NCBI RefSeq assembly: GCF_030068505.1 | Contig: NZ_JAQOSO010000112.1 | Location: forward strand, 44,883-108,882 | From: Roseofilum capinflatum BLCC-M114 | Lineage (GTDB): Bacteria > Cyanobacteriota > Cyanobacteriia > Cyanobacteriales > Desertifilaceae | DNA: 64,000 nucleotides | Reading direction: 5' to 3' | In this document: piece by piece, positions 7,511-17,040 of the stretch | How the letters are laid out: each line of letters starts with the position of its first letter | How positions within the stretch are numbered: the stretch's first letter is position 1 | Program-made: the position numbers and the translations under genes | Notes under the pieces: model-generated | What the model saw: only the letters and a program-made list of their open reading frames with translations | Told to the model about the DNA's origin: nothing | Database searches by the model: none

Positions 7511-8572
7511 TTAAAGCAAGTTCTGATATTTGGGATTCTCTTTCAGCAGTCCCAACACTTTCTTAATGTCTTGGGTGCGATCTTTCTTAACAATTAAGGT
7601 GGCATTTCCATCCCGCACAATCACAATATCTTCTAAGCCAATAGTCACGACTAGACCTTCTGGGTCTTGATCATAGACGATCGCCCCTTCAGTATCCAGG
7701 CTGACATGGTTCCCTAGCTCTAAATTCGGCTGCTCTCCTTGCAACAGACGCGCCATGGCGTTCCAGTCTCCCAGGTCATCCCAGCCAAAATCAGCCGGTA
7801 AAATGTAGGCCAGTTGGGTTTTCTCCATTAAGGCATAGTCGATGGAAATCTTCGGTAATTCTCCATAGGCGGCTTTACCCTGGTTTTGCAGAGGGGTTAA
7901 AATTTCTGGCGCATGGGTAGCGAGTTCCCGCAACACCACCCCAGCGCGGAAGATGAACATGCCACTATTCCAGCTAAAGTTACCCTGAGCGATGAACTGT
8001 TCGGCGGTGGTGAGGTCGGGTTTTTCGGTGAAGCGTTGCACCCGATACACCGGTAAATCTAGATAGCTGCCTTTGGTTTCTCCCTGTTCGATATAGCCGT
8101 AGCCGGTGGAGGGATAGGCGGGTTTAATTCCTAGGGTAACAATTGCTTCTTCTGTGGCTGCCAGTTCCACGGCTGCTTGAATGGTTTTCTCAAAGGCGGG
8201 ATAATCTCCAATCCAATGATCTGCGGGGAAAAAGCCAATCACCGCATCTTCACCATAGCGTTTAGCAATTTCCAGAGTTGTCCAAGCCACTGCTGGCGCG
8301 GTATCCCGACCTTCCGGTTCTGCCAGCAGGTTTTCTGGAGGCAGTTGGGGTAACTGTTCTTGCACGCCTTCTGCGAGTTGGCTAGAGGTGCAGATCCACA
8401 GTTTATCCCAACCGGGGGCCAGTTGAACCAGGCGATCGGCGGTGGTCTGCAATAGACTCGAACCCGTGCCATCTAAGCTTAGAAACTGCTTAGGCCGATG
8501 TTTGCGACTCAGGGGCCAAAAGCGTTCGCCTTTTCCCCCAGCTAAAATCACAGGCACAACGGTATGAGACAT
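7511..8572 (-). CDS. manC: Mannose-1-phosphate guanylyltransferase
   Basis: Makes GDP-mannose from mannose-1-phosphate and GTP, feeding polysaccharide and glycan synthesis. The nucleotidyltransferase signature ILAGGKGERFWPLSR with KPKQF-like PKQFLSL is at residues 9-32. Other family blocks are GRDTAPAVAW, FFPADHWIGD (about 115-125), FTEKPD and WNSGMFIFRA (about 200-210), and the C-terminal GWDDLGDW. At 353 residues it is the short form without a fused isomerase domain. It begins at an ATG and ends about 85 bases from the convergent methyltransferase gene. Confidence 0.93.
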   Translation of the reverse strand: MSHTVVPVILAGGKGERFWPLSRKHRPKQFLSLDGTGSSLLQTTADRLVQLAPGWDKLWICTSSQLAEGVQEQLPQLPPENLLAEPEGRDTAPAVAWTTLEIAKRYGEDAVIGFFPADHWIGDYPAFEKTIQAAVELAATEEAIVTLGIKPAYPSTGYGYIEQGETKGSYLDLPVYRVQRFTEKPDLTTAEQFIAQGNFSWNSGMFIFRAGVVLRELATHAPEILTPLQNQGKAAYGELPKISIDYALMEKTQLAYILPADFGWDDLGDWNAMARLLQGEQPNLELGNHVSLDTEGAIVYDQDPEGLVVTIGLEDIVIVRDGNATLIVKKDRTQDIKKVLGLLKENPKYQNLL

Positions 8573-8627
8573 GGTGCAGAACTCCTAAAGGTTGCAAGGT
8601 TCAACTGTGGCTATGGTAGCATTACAA

Positions 8628-8655
8628 TTAAAAATTAAAAATTAAAAATTAAAAA
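8628..8655. repeat. STRR: four exact TTAAAAA heptamers
   Basis: Four perfect tandem copies of TTAAAAA followed by TT. They lie upstream of manC, between divergent genes, and could influence promoter spacing or bending, but nothing in the sequence proves that. Confidence 0.9.
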
Positions 8656-8835
8656 TTGTGAAATATTAGTTATTCCAGGAAATTTCAGTCCTACCGTCTT
8701 GAGTGTTTTTATCTCATGTAGATCTTGCTGTTACAATCTAGAGATACAGCAGTTTTGCTATTACCCATTCCCCATTACTGCGCGAAGTGCCGTAAGCTCA
8801 CAACAATTGCTCCAAAGATCGGAGATTTTTCCCCT

Positions 8836-9426
8836 ATGGTGATGCAAGTAGAAAAAACTAAAACCTATACTCCCGAAGAGTATCTAGAGCAAGAAGTGAA
8901 TAGTGATGAACGACATGAATATATTGATGGGGAGATTATTCTAATGACCGGTGCAATGCCAAATCATAACAGGATTGCCATGAGTTTGGGAGCAACTCTC
9001 TATTTTTCTCTCAAACGTCAGCCTTATGATGTCTTTGTGACTGATCAGCGTTTGTGGATTCCCGAAAAACGGATCTATACTTATCCGGATGTGATGGTTA
9101 TTCAGGGAGAATTACAATTACAAGAAGGACGGAAAGATACCCTTACTAATCCAATTTTTATTGCTGAAGTTTTATCGAAGTCTACCCAAGGATACGATCG
9201 CGGTCAAAAATTCCAAGCTTATCGCACTATTCCTAGCTTACAAGAATATCTGTTAATCGATCAATATACGATGCAAGTGGAGCATTATTATCGCACTGAA
9301 TCGAATCAATGGGTGTTATCAGAATACAATCAACCAGAATCGATCATCGAGTTTGAGCGCATTCCTGGCGAAATTTCCCTAGGGGATTTGTATGATAAGG
9401 TGGATTTTCAAAGGGATTCAGAGTAG
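8836..9426 (+). CDS. Uma2 (DUF820) family putative endonuclease
   Basis: Uma2 proteins have a PD-(D/E)XK-like restriction fold and are greatly expanded in cyanobacteria; their role is unsettled. Visible signatures are YTPEEYLEQE, RHEYIDGEIILMTGAMPNHN, then TYPDVMVI, FIAEVLSKSTQGYDRGQKF and YLLIDQY, carrying the usual PD...(D/E)XS-type residues. I take the ATG at 8836 (MVMQVEKTKTYT), giving 196 residues; a longer frame upstream starts in non-family sequence. A second, distant Uma2 gene lies at 25196. Confidence 0.88.
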   Translation: MVMQVEKTKTYTPEEYLEQEVNSDERHEYIDGEIILMTGAMPNHNRIAMSLGATLYFSLKRQPYDVFVTDQRLWIPEKRIYTYPDVMVIQGELQLQEGRKDTLTNPIFIAEVLSKSTQGYDRGQKFQAYRTIPSLQEYLLIDQYTMQVEHYYRTESNQWVLSEYNQPESIIEFERIPGEISLGDLYDKVDFQRDSE

Positions 9427-9602
9427 AAGGATTTGGGTAAGATCCTGCTATCATGGTTCTTCCCTTTCATCCCTAGCCTTGAGTTCCCATCAACCCTTAA
9501 CTGCGAGTGGGGGTGACTTGCATCTAGATTCACTTTTGAGAGAATTTATAACAATATCCTAAGTCGGTGTAGCTCTGTGTCACAATAGCCTTTGATCGTT
9601 GA

Positions 9603-10961
9603 GTGTATAGGTTCACGGACTTGTCTGGACTGATTGACTATTCTTCTCGCAAAGGTTCATGGAATGGCTCTAGGGTAATCCAAGCCAATCAGGTGTTATT
9701 CTGGTGCTATGTAATTATTATCACTGCCTTAATCTCCGCTACATTGGGGGCGATCGCCGCTTTGTTAGTCCCCAAACAACTGATTACCATGGTGCAGGAA
9801 GAACCGCAGGAACAAGGGCCTCTGGTTAATTTGGGGTATCCTTTTCAATATCGTCTCACGCGATCGATGAATCTGTTAATCATGGGAGTCGATCGCGGAT
9901 CGAGTCCGGGTTTTAGCGGTCGTAGTGATACCCTGCTCCTGTTGCGAATTGACCCCAAAACCCAAACCCTTAACCTGCTCTCCATTCCCAGGGATACCCA
10001 AGTTCAAGTCCCCCAATTCGGAACACGCAAAATTAATGAAGTCAACTTTTTAGGGGGCCCAGAAGTCACCATTAACGCCATTGAAAACCTGCTCAGGGGA
10101 ATTGAGATCGATCGCTATATTCGCATTCAAAGAGGAGCTTTAACCGAATTAGTCGATCGCCTCGGAGGACTAGAGGTTTATGTCCCCAAACCCATGTCCT
10201 ACATCGATTATACCCAAGGCTTAACCATTGAATTGCTTCCCGGATGGCAAACCCTAAACGGTCAACAAGCGGAAGATTTTGTTCACTTTCGGGGGGATGC
10301 TCTCGGTGATATTGGAAGGGTGCAGCGTCAACAATTACTCCTGAAAGCCATCGAGCAACGACTCAAAAATCCTGTGGTCATTCCCCGACTTCCGCAAGTG
10401 CTGAGAATTATGGAACCCTATATCGATACCAACCTGAGTCCAGAAGAGAGGATTGCCCTCATGCAGTTTACCCTGAAAATGGACAAAGATGCCCTAAAAA
10501 TGGTCATGCTTCCCGGTTCTTCCCAATTCTCCCCCTTCGAGAATACCAGTTATTGGATTATGGACGACGATGGCCGCGATCGCATCCTCCGAGAATATTT
10601 TAATCAGTTTTGGATGGGAAACGTTTGGGATACCCCCGATTATAGCGTCTCCACCGGTCGAGATCCCAAAACCCTCAAAATTGCCATTCAAAACGCCACC
10701 ACCCAACCCCAATTAGCCAATCAAGTCGCCGATTATTTAGAATCCAAAGGCTATTATGACCTCTACTTTATCCCCGATTGGCCCCATCCCCTCAGAACCA
10801 CTCAAGTCGTTGTCCAAAAAGGGGATATAAAAGGCGGAAAAATTCTCTTAGAAGAGTTAGGTTTAGGGAGTTTAGAAGCTGCATCTACGGGAGATCTTAG
10901 ATCCGATTTAACCTTAAGAATTGGAGAAGATTGGTTATCCCAGTTTCCCCCAAATCCTTAG
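9603..10961 (+). CDS. LytR-CpsA-Psr (LCP) family cell-envelope ligase
   Basis: LCP enzymes transfer glycopolymers from lipid carriers to peptidoglycan or other acceptors outside the cytoplasmic membrane. One membrane segment is near residues 30-58, then the LCP catalytic domain: NLLIMGVDRG, GRSDTLLLLRIDP, LNLLSIPRDTQV, KINEVNFLGG, then YIRI and VDRLGGLEVYV. The C-terminal part (about 355-410, IAIQNATTQPQLANQVADYL onward) is a LytR_C domain. It starts with GTG and the SD is weak. 452 residues, full length. Confidence 0.9.
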   Translation: MYRFTDLSGLIDYSSRKGSWNGSRVIQANQVLFWCYVIIITALISATLGAIAALLVPKQLITMVQEEPQEQGPLVNLGYPFQYRLTRSMNLLIMGVDRGSSPGFSGRSDTLLLLRIDPKTQTLNLLSIPRDTQVQVPQFGTRKINEVNFLGGPEVTINAIENLLRGIEIDRYIRIQRGALTELVDRLGGLEVYVPKPMSYIDYTQGLTIELLPGWQTLNGQQAEDFVHFRGDALGDIGRVQRQQLLLKAIEQRLKNPVVIPRLPQVLRIMEPYIDTNLSPEERIALMQFTLKMDKDALKMVMLPGSSQFSPFENTSYWIMDDDGRDRILREYFNQFWMGNVWDTPDYSVSTGRDPKTLKIAIQNATTQPQLANQVADYLESKGYYDLYFIPDWPHPLRTTQVVVQKGDIKGGKILLEELGLGSLEAASTGDLRSDLTLRIGEDWLSQFPPNP

Positions 10962-10984
10962 ATGATTCTGGGATACAGCTCATT

Positions 10985-11003
10985 TACAGCGCAAAGCGCT
11001 GTA
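10985..11003. repeat. TACAGCGC-type palindrome
   Basis: TACAGCGCAAAGCGCTGTA is a near-perfect hairpin with a three-base loop. Relatives are at about 11204-11222 and 63898-63916, so it is a small dispersed palindrome family. Confidence 0.75.
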
Positions 11004-11028
11004 ACGGAGTACAGTCTTATTCAGATAA

Positions 11029-11169
11029 GTCATTGCGAATGGAACGCAGTGGAATGAAGCAATCGCACAATCCCCAAATCTTAGCGTTTCCGCTTCGCGG
11101 ACATGAAAAGCGAAGCTTGCGTGAAACGCGAAACGCGAAGCGCGAATGCTTCCCTGCGGTCGCAATGAC
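11029..11169. repeat. 141-base MITE-like hairpin with GTCATTGCGA ends
   Basis: Bounded by GTCATTGCGA at the left and its exact complement TCGCAATGAC at the right. The inner arms also pair (CGCAG..GAAGC against GCTTCCCTGCG). The middle is a run of short AAGCGAAGC/GAAACGCGAAACGC units. The CATTGCGA...GAAGCAATCGC pattern is seen in many bacteria as an interspersed repeat. Confidence 0.72.
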
Positions 11170-11275
11170 AACTCAAATCTATGAATCAACAATGTACCTC
11201 ATAGCAGCGCTTCGCGCTGTAATGCTTAAGGAATGCGAGCGTCTCGCTCGCTAGAAGGACAAGGAAAATTAGATA

Positions 11276-11362
11276 CTCGCACTCCTTTATGATCAACTAG
11301 CGAGCAAGATGCTCGCACTCCTTTATGATCAACCTGCGAGCAAGATGCTCGCACTCCTTTAT
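11276..11362. repeat. 36-base tandem repeat (2.4 copies)
   Basis: The unit starts CTCGCACTCCTTTATGATCA and ends GCGAGCAAGATG. Two full units run 11276-11311 and 11312-11347, differing at two adjacent positions (AACTAG/AACCTG), followed by a partial third. Each contains the GCGAGCAAGATGCTCGC palindrome across the unit junction. There are no spacers, so this is not a CRISPR. Confidence 0.85.
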
Positions 11363-11383
11363 CTTTTGCCATCTAAAACAACT

Positions 11384-12640
11384 CTATTCCCGATTCCCTG
11401 AGATCAACTGATGATAAGTTGCTGCCATTTTATCTGGTTTTTCCAAGGGAAAGAGTAAAATACTATCGATTTCTGGATTATTCACTAATTGAGGCAAATA
11501 GTCAAATTGTCGCTCGGTAATCGCAATTCCATCATTGGCCGTTACATACTTCAACTCATCTTGGAAGTTATCCATATTGTACACTTGGATAAATACCCGA
11601 TCCACATCCCAATTTTCCCAATCTGCATCAAAATAGGTTTTCGCCCAATAGGGATTATGATGACAAATATCAAAGCTTACGTTAGGATTAGCCTCTTTCA
11701 TTTGGGCGATCATATTTTGGACAAAATCAGTTAGTTTTTGTGTGCGATCGCTCTTGCCGGGGAGTTCGGCATGATAGCCTAGATAATCATCCCATTGCAC
11801 GGCATCCACTTCTGGGTATTTCTGCACAAACTCCACTAAAACCTCAGTTAACAGAGAAGCGACTTCAGGAACTGCCACATCTAGCACATAATGATCGATT
11901 CCCTGATGGGTTTTATCCACTCCTGCCACAATCCAACGCCGATCTATGGCTAAATCAAAAATGGGGCTATCTTCATCAATTTTAATCCCTTTCTCGAAAT
12001 AAGCATGGACTTCCATTCCTTGTTTATGGGCTTCATCAATCATCCAATCAATCCATTGATCTTGAAATTGGTTAGGACAACTTTCATATCCTAATTTTTG
12101 CTTCATGACTTCACTTTTGTACATGGTGCAACCATTGCCCCAAACCCCATGGATGATGGTATTAATGCCTTGGCTTTTATAGTAGCGCACGCGATCGCGA
12201 ATAGTCCGTTCACTCGCGTTGGCAGTTGCCAGATATCGACTCAGGTAAATGCCGCGAATTGCAGGGGTTTGCTCGGATTTCTGAGTTGGGGAAGGGGAAG
12301 GAGATGCAGCCACCAATTCTGGAGTCGGAGAGGGACTAACCGATCGCTCTGGGGTGGGTTTATTTGCAGTTGGGGAGGGACTCAGAGAGGGTTTTGGGGA
12401 GGGAGTCGTGGGGGCAGGTGAAGGCAGTATAGAAGGGCTGATAGAGGGTTCTGGAGTAGATTCTGGGATAGGTATATTGAGGGCGACCAGGGCAGTTTTG
12501 ATGTGGGGTAAAACTTGGTCGATAGGTAAACGGTGACGTTGCGTAAATAACCCATAGCCTAGTCCTAAACAGAGAATAATTACGGAAATAGGAATGCTAG
12601 AGCATCCGCATCCCTTGGGCTTTTCTGGGGATTTTGACAT
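11384..12640 (-). CDS. Membrane-anchored GHL10-like glycoside hydrolase
   Basis: 418 residues in three parts. The N-terminus has a signal anchor (about 12-32, IPISVIILCLGLGYGLF); next comes a Pro/Ser/Thr-rich linker (about 60-125); the rest is a TIM-barrel-like domain. That domain opens IRGIYLSRYLATANASERTI, with YVLDVAVPEVASLL and EVDAVQWDDYLGYH, which resemble the GHL10 (DUF187) family. The acidic pair in QWDDY is a plausible active-site element. Probable substrates are extracellular or cell-wall glycans; the family's activity is poorly known. The linker is low-complexity and recombination-prone. Confidence 0.75.
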   Translation of the reverse strand: MSKSPEKPKGCGCSSIPISVIILCLGLGYGLFTQRHRLPIDQVLPHIKTALVALNIPIPESTPEPSISPSILPSPAPTTPSPKPSLSPSPTANKPTPERSVSPSPTPELVAASPSPSPTQKSEQTPAIRGIYLSRYLATANASERTIRDRVRYYKSQGINTIIHGVWGNGCTMYKSEVMKQKLGYESCPNQFQDQWIDWMIDEAHKQGMEVHAYFEKGIKIDEDSPIFDLAIDRRWIVAGVDKTHQGIDHYVLDVAVPEVASLLTEVLVEFVQKYPEVDAVQWDDYLGYHAELPGKSDRTQKLTDFVQNMIAQMKEANPNVSFDICHHNPYWAKTYFDADWENWDVDRVFIQVYNMDNFQDELKYVTANDGIAITERQFDYLPQLVNNPEIDSILLFPLEKPDKMAATYHQLISGNRE

Positions 12641-12778
12641 GGGATTAAGGTGAGAGTCCTGATGGTTTCATTATAGACAATCAACTTAGGAATGGGCAAA
12701 CTTAGAGTCTGAGGAAAAGGCGATCGCCTATCAACCATGGTAAACTTGCTCTAGAATGAGTTAAAATTGCGATCTTTC

Positions 12779-13228
12779 ATGGCTTATTGGTTGTTAAAAT
12801 CAGAACCCACAGATTATAGTATTACGGATTTAGAGCGCGATCGCACCACCCTTTGGGATGGAGTACGCAACTATCAAGCCAGAAACTTCCTGCGAGAGAT
12901 GAAAATCGGTGATTACGCCTTTATTTATCACTCCAACGCCAAACCTCCAGGAATTGTTGGACTAGCCCAAGTGATTCGGGAAAATGTGGTTGATCCGACC
13001 CAATTCGATCCCCAAGATAAGCATTATGACCCCAAAGCTACACCAGAAAATCCCCGTTGGCAAACCGTAGAAATTGAATTTATTCAACACTTTCACCGCC
13101 TCATCTCCACTACAGACTTAAAACAGCAATTTTCTCCAGAAGAGCTGTTAGTGGTTAAACGAGGCAACCGCTTATCCGTGATGCCGATTTTAGATGGAGT
13201 AGCTGAAAAAATTCTAGCATCAATTTAG
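12779..13228 (+). CDS. EVE domain protein
   Basis: 149 residues, nearly all one EVE domain: MAYWLLKSEPTDYSI, then TLWDGVRNYQARNFLREM (about 27-44), GDYAFIYHSN, GIVGLAQV, and WQTVEIEF with the Pro-rich middle. EVE domains are PUA-like folds that read modified bases or RNA and often accompany restriction systems. Solo EVE genes like this are also widespread and poorly understood. I prefer the ATG at 12779 over the TTG at 12767. It ends four bases before the convergent kinase gene. Confidence 0.92.
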   Translation: MAYWLLKSEPTDYSITDLERDRTTLWDGVRNYQARNFLREMKIGDYAFIYHSNAKPPGIVGLAQVIRENVVDPTQFDPQDKHYDPKATPENPRWQTVEIEFIQHFHRLISTTDLKQQFSPEELLVVKRGNRLSVMPILDGVAEKILASI

Positions 13229-13231
13229 CGC

Positions 13232-16200
13232 TTATTTTTGATGCACAATCGGGATTTCTATCTTAAATGTTGTTTCTCCAGGCACAGAGAGACAAGAGAG
13301 AGAACCCCCATGTTTTTCCGTAATAATTTGATAGCTAATCGATAGCCCTAAACCCGTTCCTTTCCCCACCGGTTTAGTCGTATAAAACGGGTCAAAAAGC
13401 TTTCTTTGAGTTTCCTTACTCATCCCCAGTCCATTATCTGTAATCTGAATCACCACATTTCGCCCCATGTCCCTAGTTTCAATCCAAATCTTATTCCTAG
13501 CGCTCTTCTCTGATGGCAGATGGCGTTCTTTCTCTTCTAAAGCATCGAGCGCATTGCCTAAAATATTCATAAACACCTGATTGAGTTGTCTGGCATAACA
13601 TTCCACTAGAGGCAATTGACCATAATCTTTAATCACCTCAATTTCTGACCGCCAACTCATTGCCCGTAGGCGAGGGTTTAAGATACTGAGGGTACTCTCA
13701 ATTCCTTCATGCAAATCTACCGCTTTCAGTTCTGACTCATCCAAACGAGAAAAGGTGCGTAAAGATTGGACAATTTCCCGAATTCGATGGGTTCCCACTT
13801 TCATTGAATGGAAAATTTTCTGGCAATCTTCCTGAATAAACTCTAAATCAATTACTTCAATTTCTGCTTGAATGTCTGGATGGGGCTGAGGATAATACTG
13901 TTGATACAGCTTCACCAAATTCATTAAATCTTGGCTATAGGTTTGGGCATGGGAAATATTGCCATGAATAAAATTAACCGGATTGTTAATTTCGTGGGCA
14001 ACTCCCGCTACCATTTGCCCTAAACCTGACATTTTTTCACTTTGAATTAACTGAGTTTGCGTCCATTTGAGTTGCTCTAAAAGCCGTTCGAGTTCTTGGG
14101 CACGGCTTTGACTTTGCCAGAGTAAATCAGCTTGTTGAAGGGCGATCGCCACTTGAGCGACTACAGCTTCGAGAAAATCCACCTCATGAGTGCGCCAAGG
14201 CCGCACCCGTTGAGTCTGGATACAGGCAATAATCCCAAACTGTTCTAATTCGGTGGCGATCGGCAGAACCAGCATAGACTGATTGCCTAGAGCCATTAAT
14301 ATCTCTTGGGTTTCTTGGTCTTCAACCGTAGAAATATCATCGAGTTGGACAATTTTCCGAGATAACAATAGCTCCGATAGGGGGCCAAAATTATCCACCG
14401 GATGTTTACCCACAAAACTGGGTAGACCTTCAATGGTGACTTCAGAAACGATATCCCAATAGGCTCGATCGGCTTCTTCCACATACCAGGCAAAATGAGT
14501 GCGATCGACTTCTAAAAACTGTTGAATTTCGTGTACCGTAGTTTGGAGAATCTGGTCGAGATCCAGGGACGTGCGGATTTGATTGGCAATTTGATTGAGT
14601 AATTCAGCTCGTTGGGCCTGTTTTTCAATCCGTTGAGCAGATTTGGTCAGGGCAATCTCCGCCATCTTACGATGGGTATCATTAAGTACCGATCCCAATA
14701 ATCCGATCGCCTCCCCCTGCTCATTGCGCCAAGTTTCCCCAATTGAGCGCAACCATTGGATTTTACCCTCTGCACTGACAATACGGTGTTCAATACTAAA
14801 TTCTTCCTCTTTCTCTAAAGTTTCTTCAATTACAGACAACACTGAGTCTCGATCCTCTGGGTGAATCAAGCCAACATAGTCTTCAAACCGGCCCTGAAAC
14901 GAGCCTGGAGGTAACCCTAAAATCCCTTCGACTCCATCCGACCACATCACATCATTAGTGTAACGATTCCAACTCCAACAGCCCATTTTGCCCGCCTCTA
15001 GGGTCATTTGTAAGAGGGCTTCTTTCTGGCGCAAGGCGTTTTCAGCTCGTATTCTTTCTATTTCTGCTCCTGCTCGTGCGGCAAAAATCTCTAAAATGGA
15101 AGCCTGCCAGTCTAGATCGGTTTCCATGGGTTTAGTATCCAAAACGGCAATAAACCCTAGTAATTCTTCTTGGGGATTTAAGATGGGTATCCCCACATAA
15201 CTTTCTGCTTCAATCTCTATCAAGTAGCGATCGCCAGGAAATCGGGACTGGAGATCCTGGGTATAACGACACATGGTTTTATTTTGCACCACATTAATAC
15301 AGGGAGTCCCTTGAAGCTCATATGCAAAGGTTTCTCCAAAATCTGATTGCTCCCAAGCCGCTAGGACATTGCCTGAGAGTTGATTCTCTTCATCGGTTAC
15401 TTCAACAATAAAAGCATAAGCCACCTGTAGAGATAGGGCAATAAATTTAACACAAGATTGAAAAAAACCTTCTCCCGTTTGGGAAGCTGTTCCTTCCACA
15501 ATCGATTGCAGAGCGCGTTCTTGACGCTTGCGATCGCTCACATCTCGCAGGATAGCTAAAGCATGGGTTTTGTCTTGGTAAGGATAGGGAATCCCTTTAA
15601 CTTCGACTTCAATCAGATGACCGTGGCGATCGACATTCATTCCCAGACAAGTAAAAGAGCGCCCAGCTTTAATTTCCGAGAGGAAATTGGCAAATAAAGG
15701 CAAAGCCTGGGGGTGAATAAAGTCAGCCATGGATAATTGCATAAATTCTTCATACTCATAATCATGCATCTGGTGAAATGCCCGATTAATTTGCACGAGC
15801 TTTCCAGCCTCTAGATCGACAATGGCTAATCCATCAGTGACCGTTTCAAAAATTTGCCGGTATTGGGCTTCCTGTTGACGTAAACGCTCTTCAGTTTGCT
15901 TGCGATCGCCAATGTCAATAATCATCCCATCCCAGACGACTGCCCCATCTGGCTGTTTTTCCGGTCGCGAAATCACCTGTACCCACTTCACCTCCCCCTG
16001 GGGAGTAATAATCCGATGTTCATGCTGAAATCCTTTTAGGGATTGTCTCGATTTCTCGATCGCTTGTTTTAGCAACGGTAAATCTGTAGGATGAACCCAA
16101 TCAAACGATTGGATAAAGTTTTCCGGATCGAGTCCATACAAATCTCGACACCCTTCAGAAACATAGGGAAAGGAGGGAGTCCCATCCCTTTCCATCCGAA

Positions 16201-16864
16201 ATTGGAAAATCAATCCAGGCAGATTATCGGCTAACCGTTGTAATCGAGCTTCCGTCGCTTGTAACTTTTGAGTTCGATCCGTAACTTCTTGTTCCAGATC
16301 TTGATTCAGTTTTTGCAGATTTTGCTCGGCAATCACTCGATCGGTAATATCAATAAATGTTCCTAAAATACCCACCACTTCCCCAGAACGATCGTGCAAC
16401 GGAACTTTATTAGTTTCCACCCAATGATGGTTTCCATCTTGTTGTTGAATCGATTCCACAAACTTTAATTCTGGGGTATCGGATTCCATAACCCGGCGAT
16501 CGTCGGCTCGATATTTTTCCGTTTCTTCTCGTTGCCAAGGTAAATCATAATCCGTTTTACCAATAATTTCTGAAGGAGAAGTTAAACCAGCAAAGTTGGC
16601 AAAATATTGATTACAGCCCAGAAATACAGAATCCCGATCTTTCCAGAAGATGGGTTCGGGAATATGGTTAATCGCTAAATGTAAAAACTTTTCGGACTCA
16701 GATTGATATCTGTGTAGACGCTCTAAATCGGCTTTAACCGTTTGTAGTTCCTCAACGGTGTCTTGCCAACATTGAGTCACTTGAGCTAGAGCAGCTTGTA
16801 GGTCTTGGTTTTGAGACTCAAGGGCAGCTATTCGTTCTTGCTCCTGATTAAATTCTGAGGACAT
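13232..16864 (-). CDS. Large multi-PAS/GAF sensor histidine kinase
   Basis: 1210 residues, apparently soluble because I see no membrane segments. Order: coiled coil (about 5-60); PAS (60-175); coiled coil; PAS (205-325) with FPYVSEGCRDLYGL; PAS (330-445); GAF (450-600); PAS (610-735); GAF (745-905); linker coiled coil; dimerisation/phosphoacceptor region with GVAHEINNPVNFI (His957); HATPase with NILGNALDALEE, DNGLGM and GKGTGLGLSIS. The two GAF domains lack an obvious bilin-binding Cys. No receiver is adjacent, so the partner is unknown. The kinase core is clearly paralogous to three others in the window. Confidence 0.93.
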   Translation of the reverse strand: MSSEFNQEQERIAALESQNQDLQAALAQVTQCWQDTVEELQTVKADLERLHRYQSESEKFLHLAINHIPEPIFWKDRDSVFLGCNQYFANFAGLTSPSEIIGKTDYDLPWQREETEKYRADDRRVMESDTPELKFVESIQQQDGNHHWVETNKVPLHDRSGEVVGILGTFIDITDRVIAEQNLQKLNQDLEQEVTDRTQKLQATEARLQRLADNLPGLIFQFRMERDGTPSFPYVSEGCRDLYGLDPENFIQSFDWVHPTDLPLLKQAIEKSRQSLKGFQHEHRIITPQGEVKWVQVISRPEKQPDGAVVWDGMIIDIGDRKQTEERLRQQEAQYRQIFETVTDGLAIVDLEAGKLVQINRAFHQMHDYEYEEFMQLSMADFIHPQALPLFANFLSEIKAGRSFTCLGMNVDRHGHLIEVEVKGIPYPYQDKTHALAILRDVSDRKRQERALQSIVEGTASQTGEGFFQSCVKFIALSLQVAYAFIVEVTDEENQLSGNVLAAWEQSDFGETFAYELQGTPCINVVQNKTMCRYTQDLQSRFPGDRYLIEIEAESYVGIPILNPQEELLGFIAVLDTKPMETDLDWQASILEIFAARAGAEIERIRAENALRQKEALLQMTLEAGKMGCWSWNRYTNDVMWSDGVEGILGLPPGSFQGRFEDYVGLIHPEDRDSVLSVIEETLEKEEEFSIEHRIVSAEGKIQWLRSIGETWRNEQGEAIGLLGSVLNDTHRKMAEIALTKSAQRIEKQAQRAELLNQIANQIRTSLDLDQILQTTVHEIQQFLEVDRTHFAWYVEEADRAYWDIVSEVTIEGLPSFVGKHPVDNFGPLSELLLSRKIVQLDDISTVEDQETQEILMALGNQSMLVLPIATELEQFGIIACIQTQRVRPWRTHEVDFLEAVVAQVAIALQQADLLWQSQSRAQELERLLEQLKWTQTQLIQSEKMSGLGQMVAGVAHEINNPVNFIHGNISHAQTYSQDLMNLVKLYQQYYPQPHPDIQAEIEVIDLEFIQEDCQKIFHSMKVGTHRIREIVQSLRTFSRLDESELKAVDLHEGIESTLSILNPRLRAMSWRSEIEVIKDYGQLPLVECYARQLNQVFMNILGNALDALEEKERHLPSEKSARNKIWIETRDMGRNVVIQITDNGLGMSKETQRKLFDPFYTTKPVGKGTGLGLSISYQIITEKHGGSLSCLSVPGETTFKIEIPIVHQK

Positions 16865-17040
16865 AATAGATCAAAGCCAGTGCAGTTAACCCTCAATCAA
16901 TCCATGAGTGCTTTAATTTGAGTTTGGCCCTTAGAGACTCAGCCAAATTGGGGGTAACAATCATGAATTAACGCTTAAATTATACTCGTAAAATCGAGTA
17001 AGAGCCAAATATGGGATAAATGTCCTGCCCTCTCCTCGGT

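Larger units (their letters stand above)
10962..11383. other. 422-base gene-free repeat cluster
   Basis: This gap between convergent genes contains only repeats: a TACAGCGCAAAGCGCTGTA palindrome, a 141-base MITE-like hairpin, a second CAGCGCTTCGCGCTG palindrome near 11205-11222, and a 36-base tandem repeat. I see no coding frame with family character. Confidence 0.75.

Noticed and set aside
10931..11254. 107-residue plus-strand frame
   Set aside because: Composed of repeat sequence (CATTGCGA element and palindromes); no start signal or family pattern.
11276..11362. CRISPR-like 36-base direct repeats
   Set aside because: Units are directly adjacent with no spacers and only 2.4 copies. The unit is built on a dispersed palindrome, so it is a tandem repeat.
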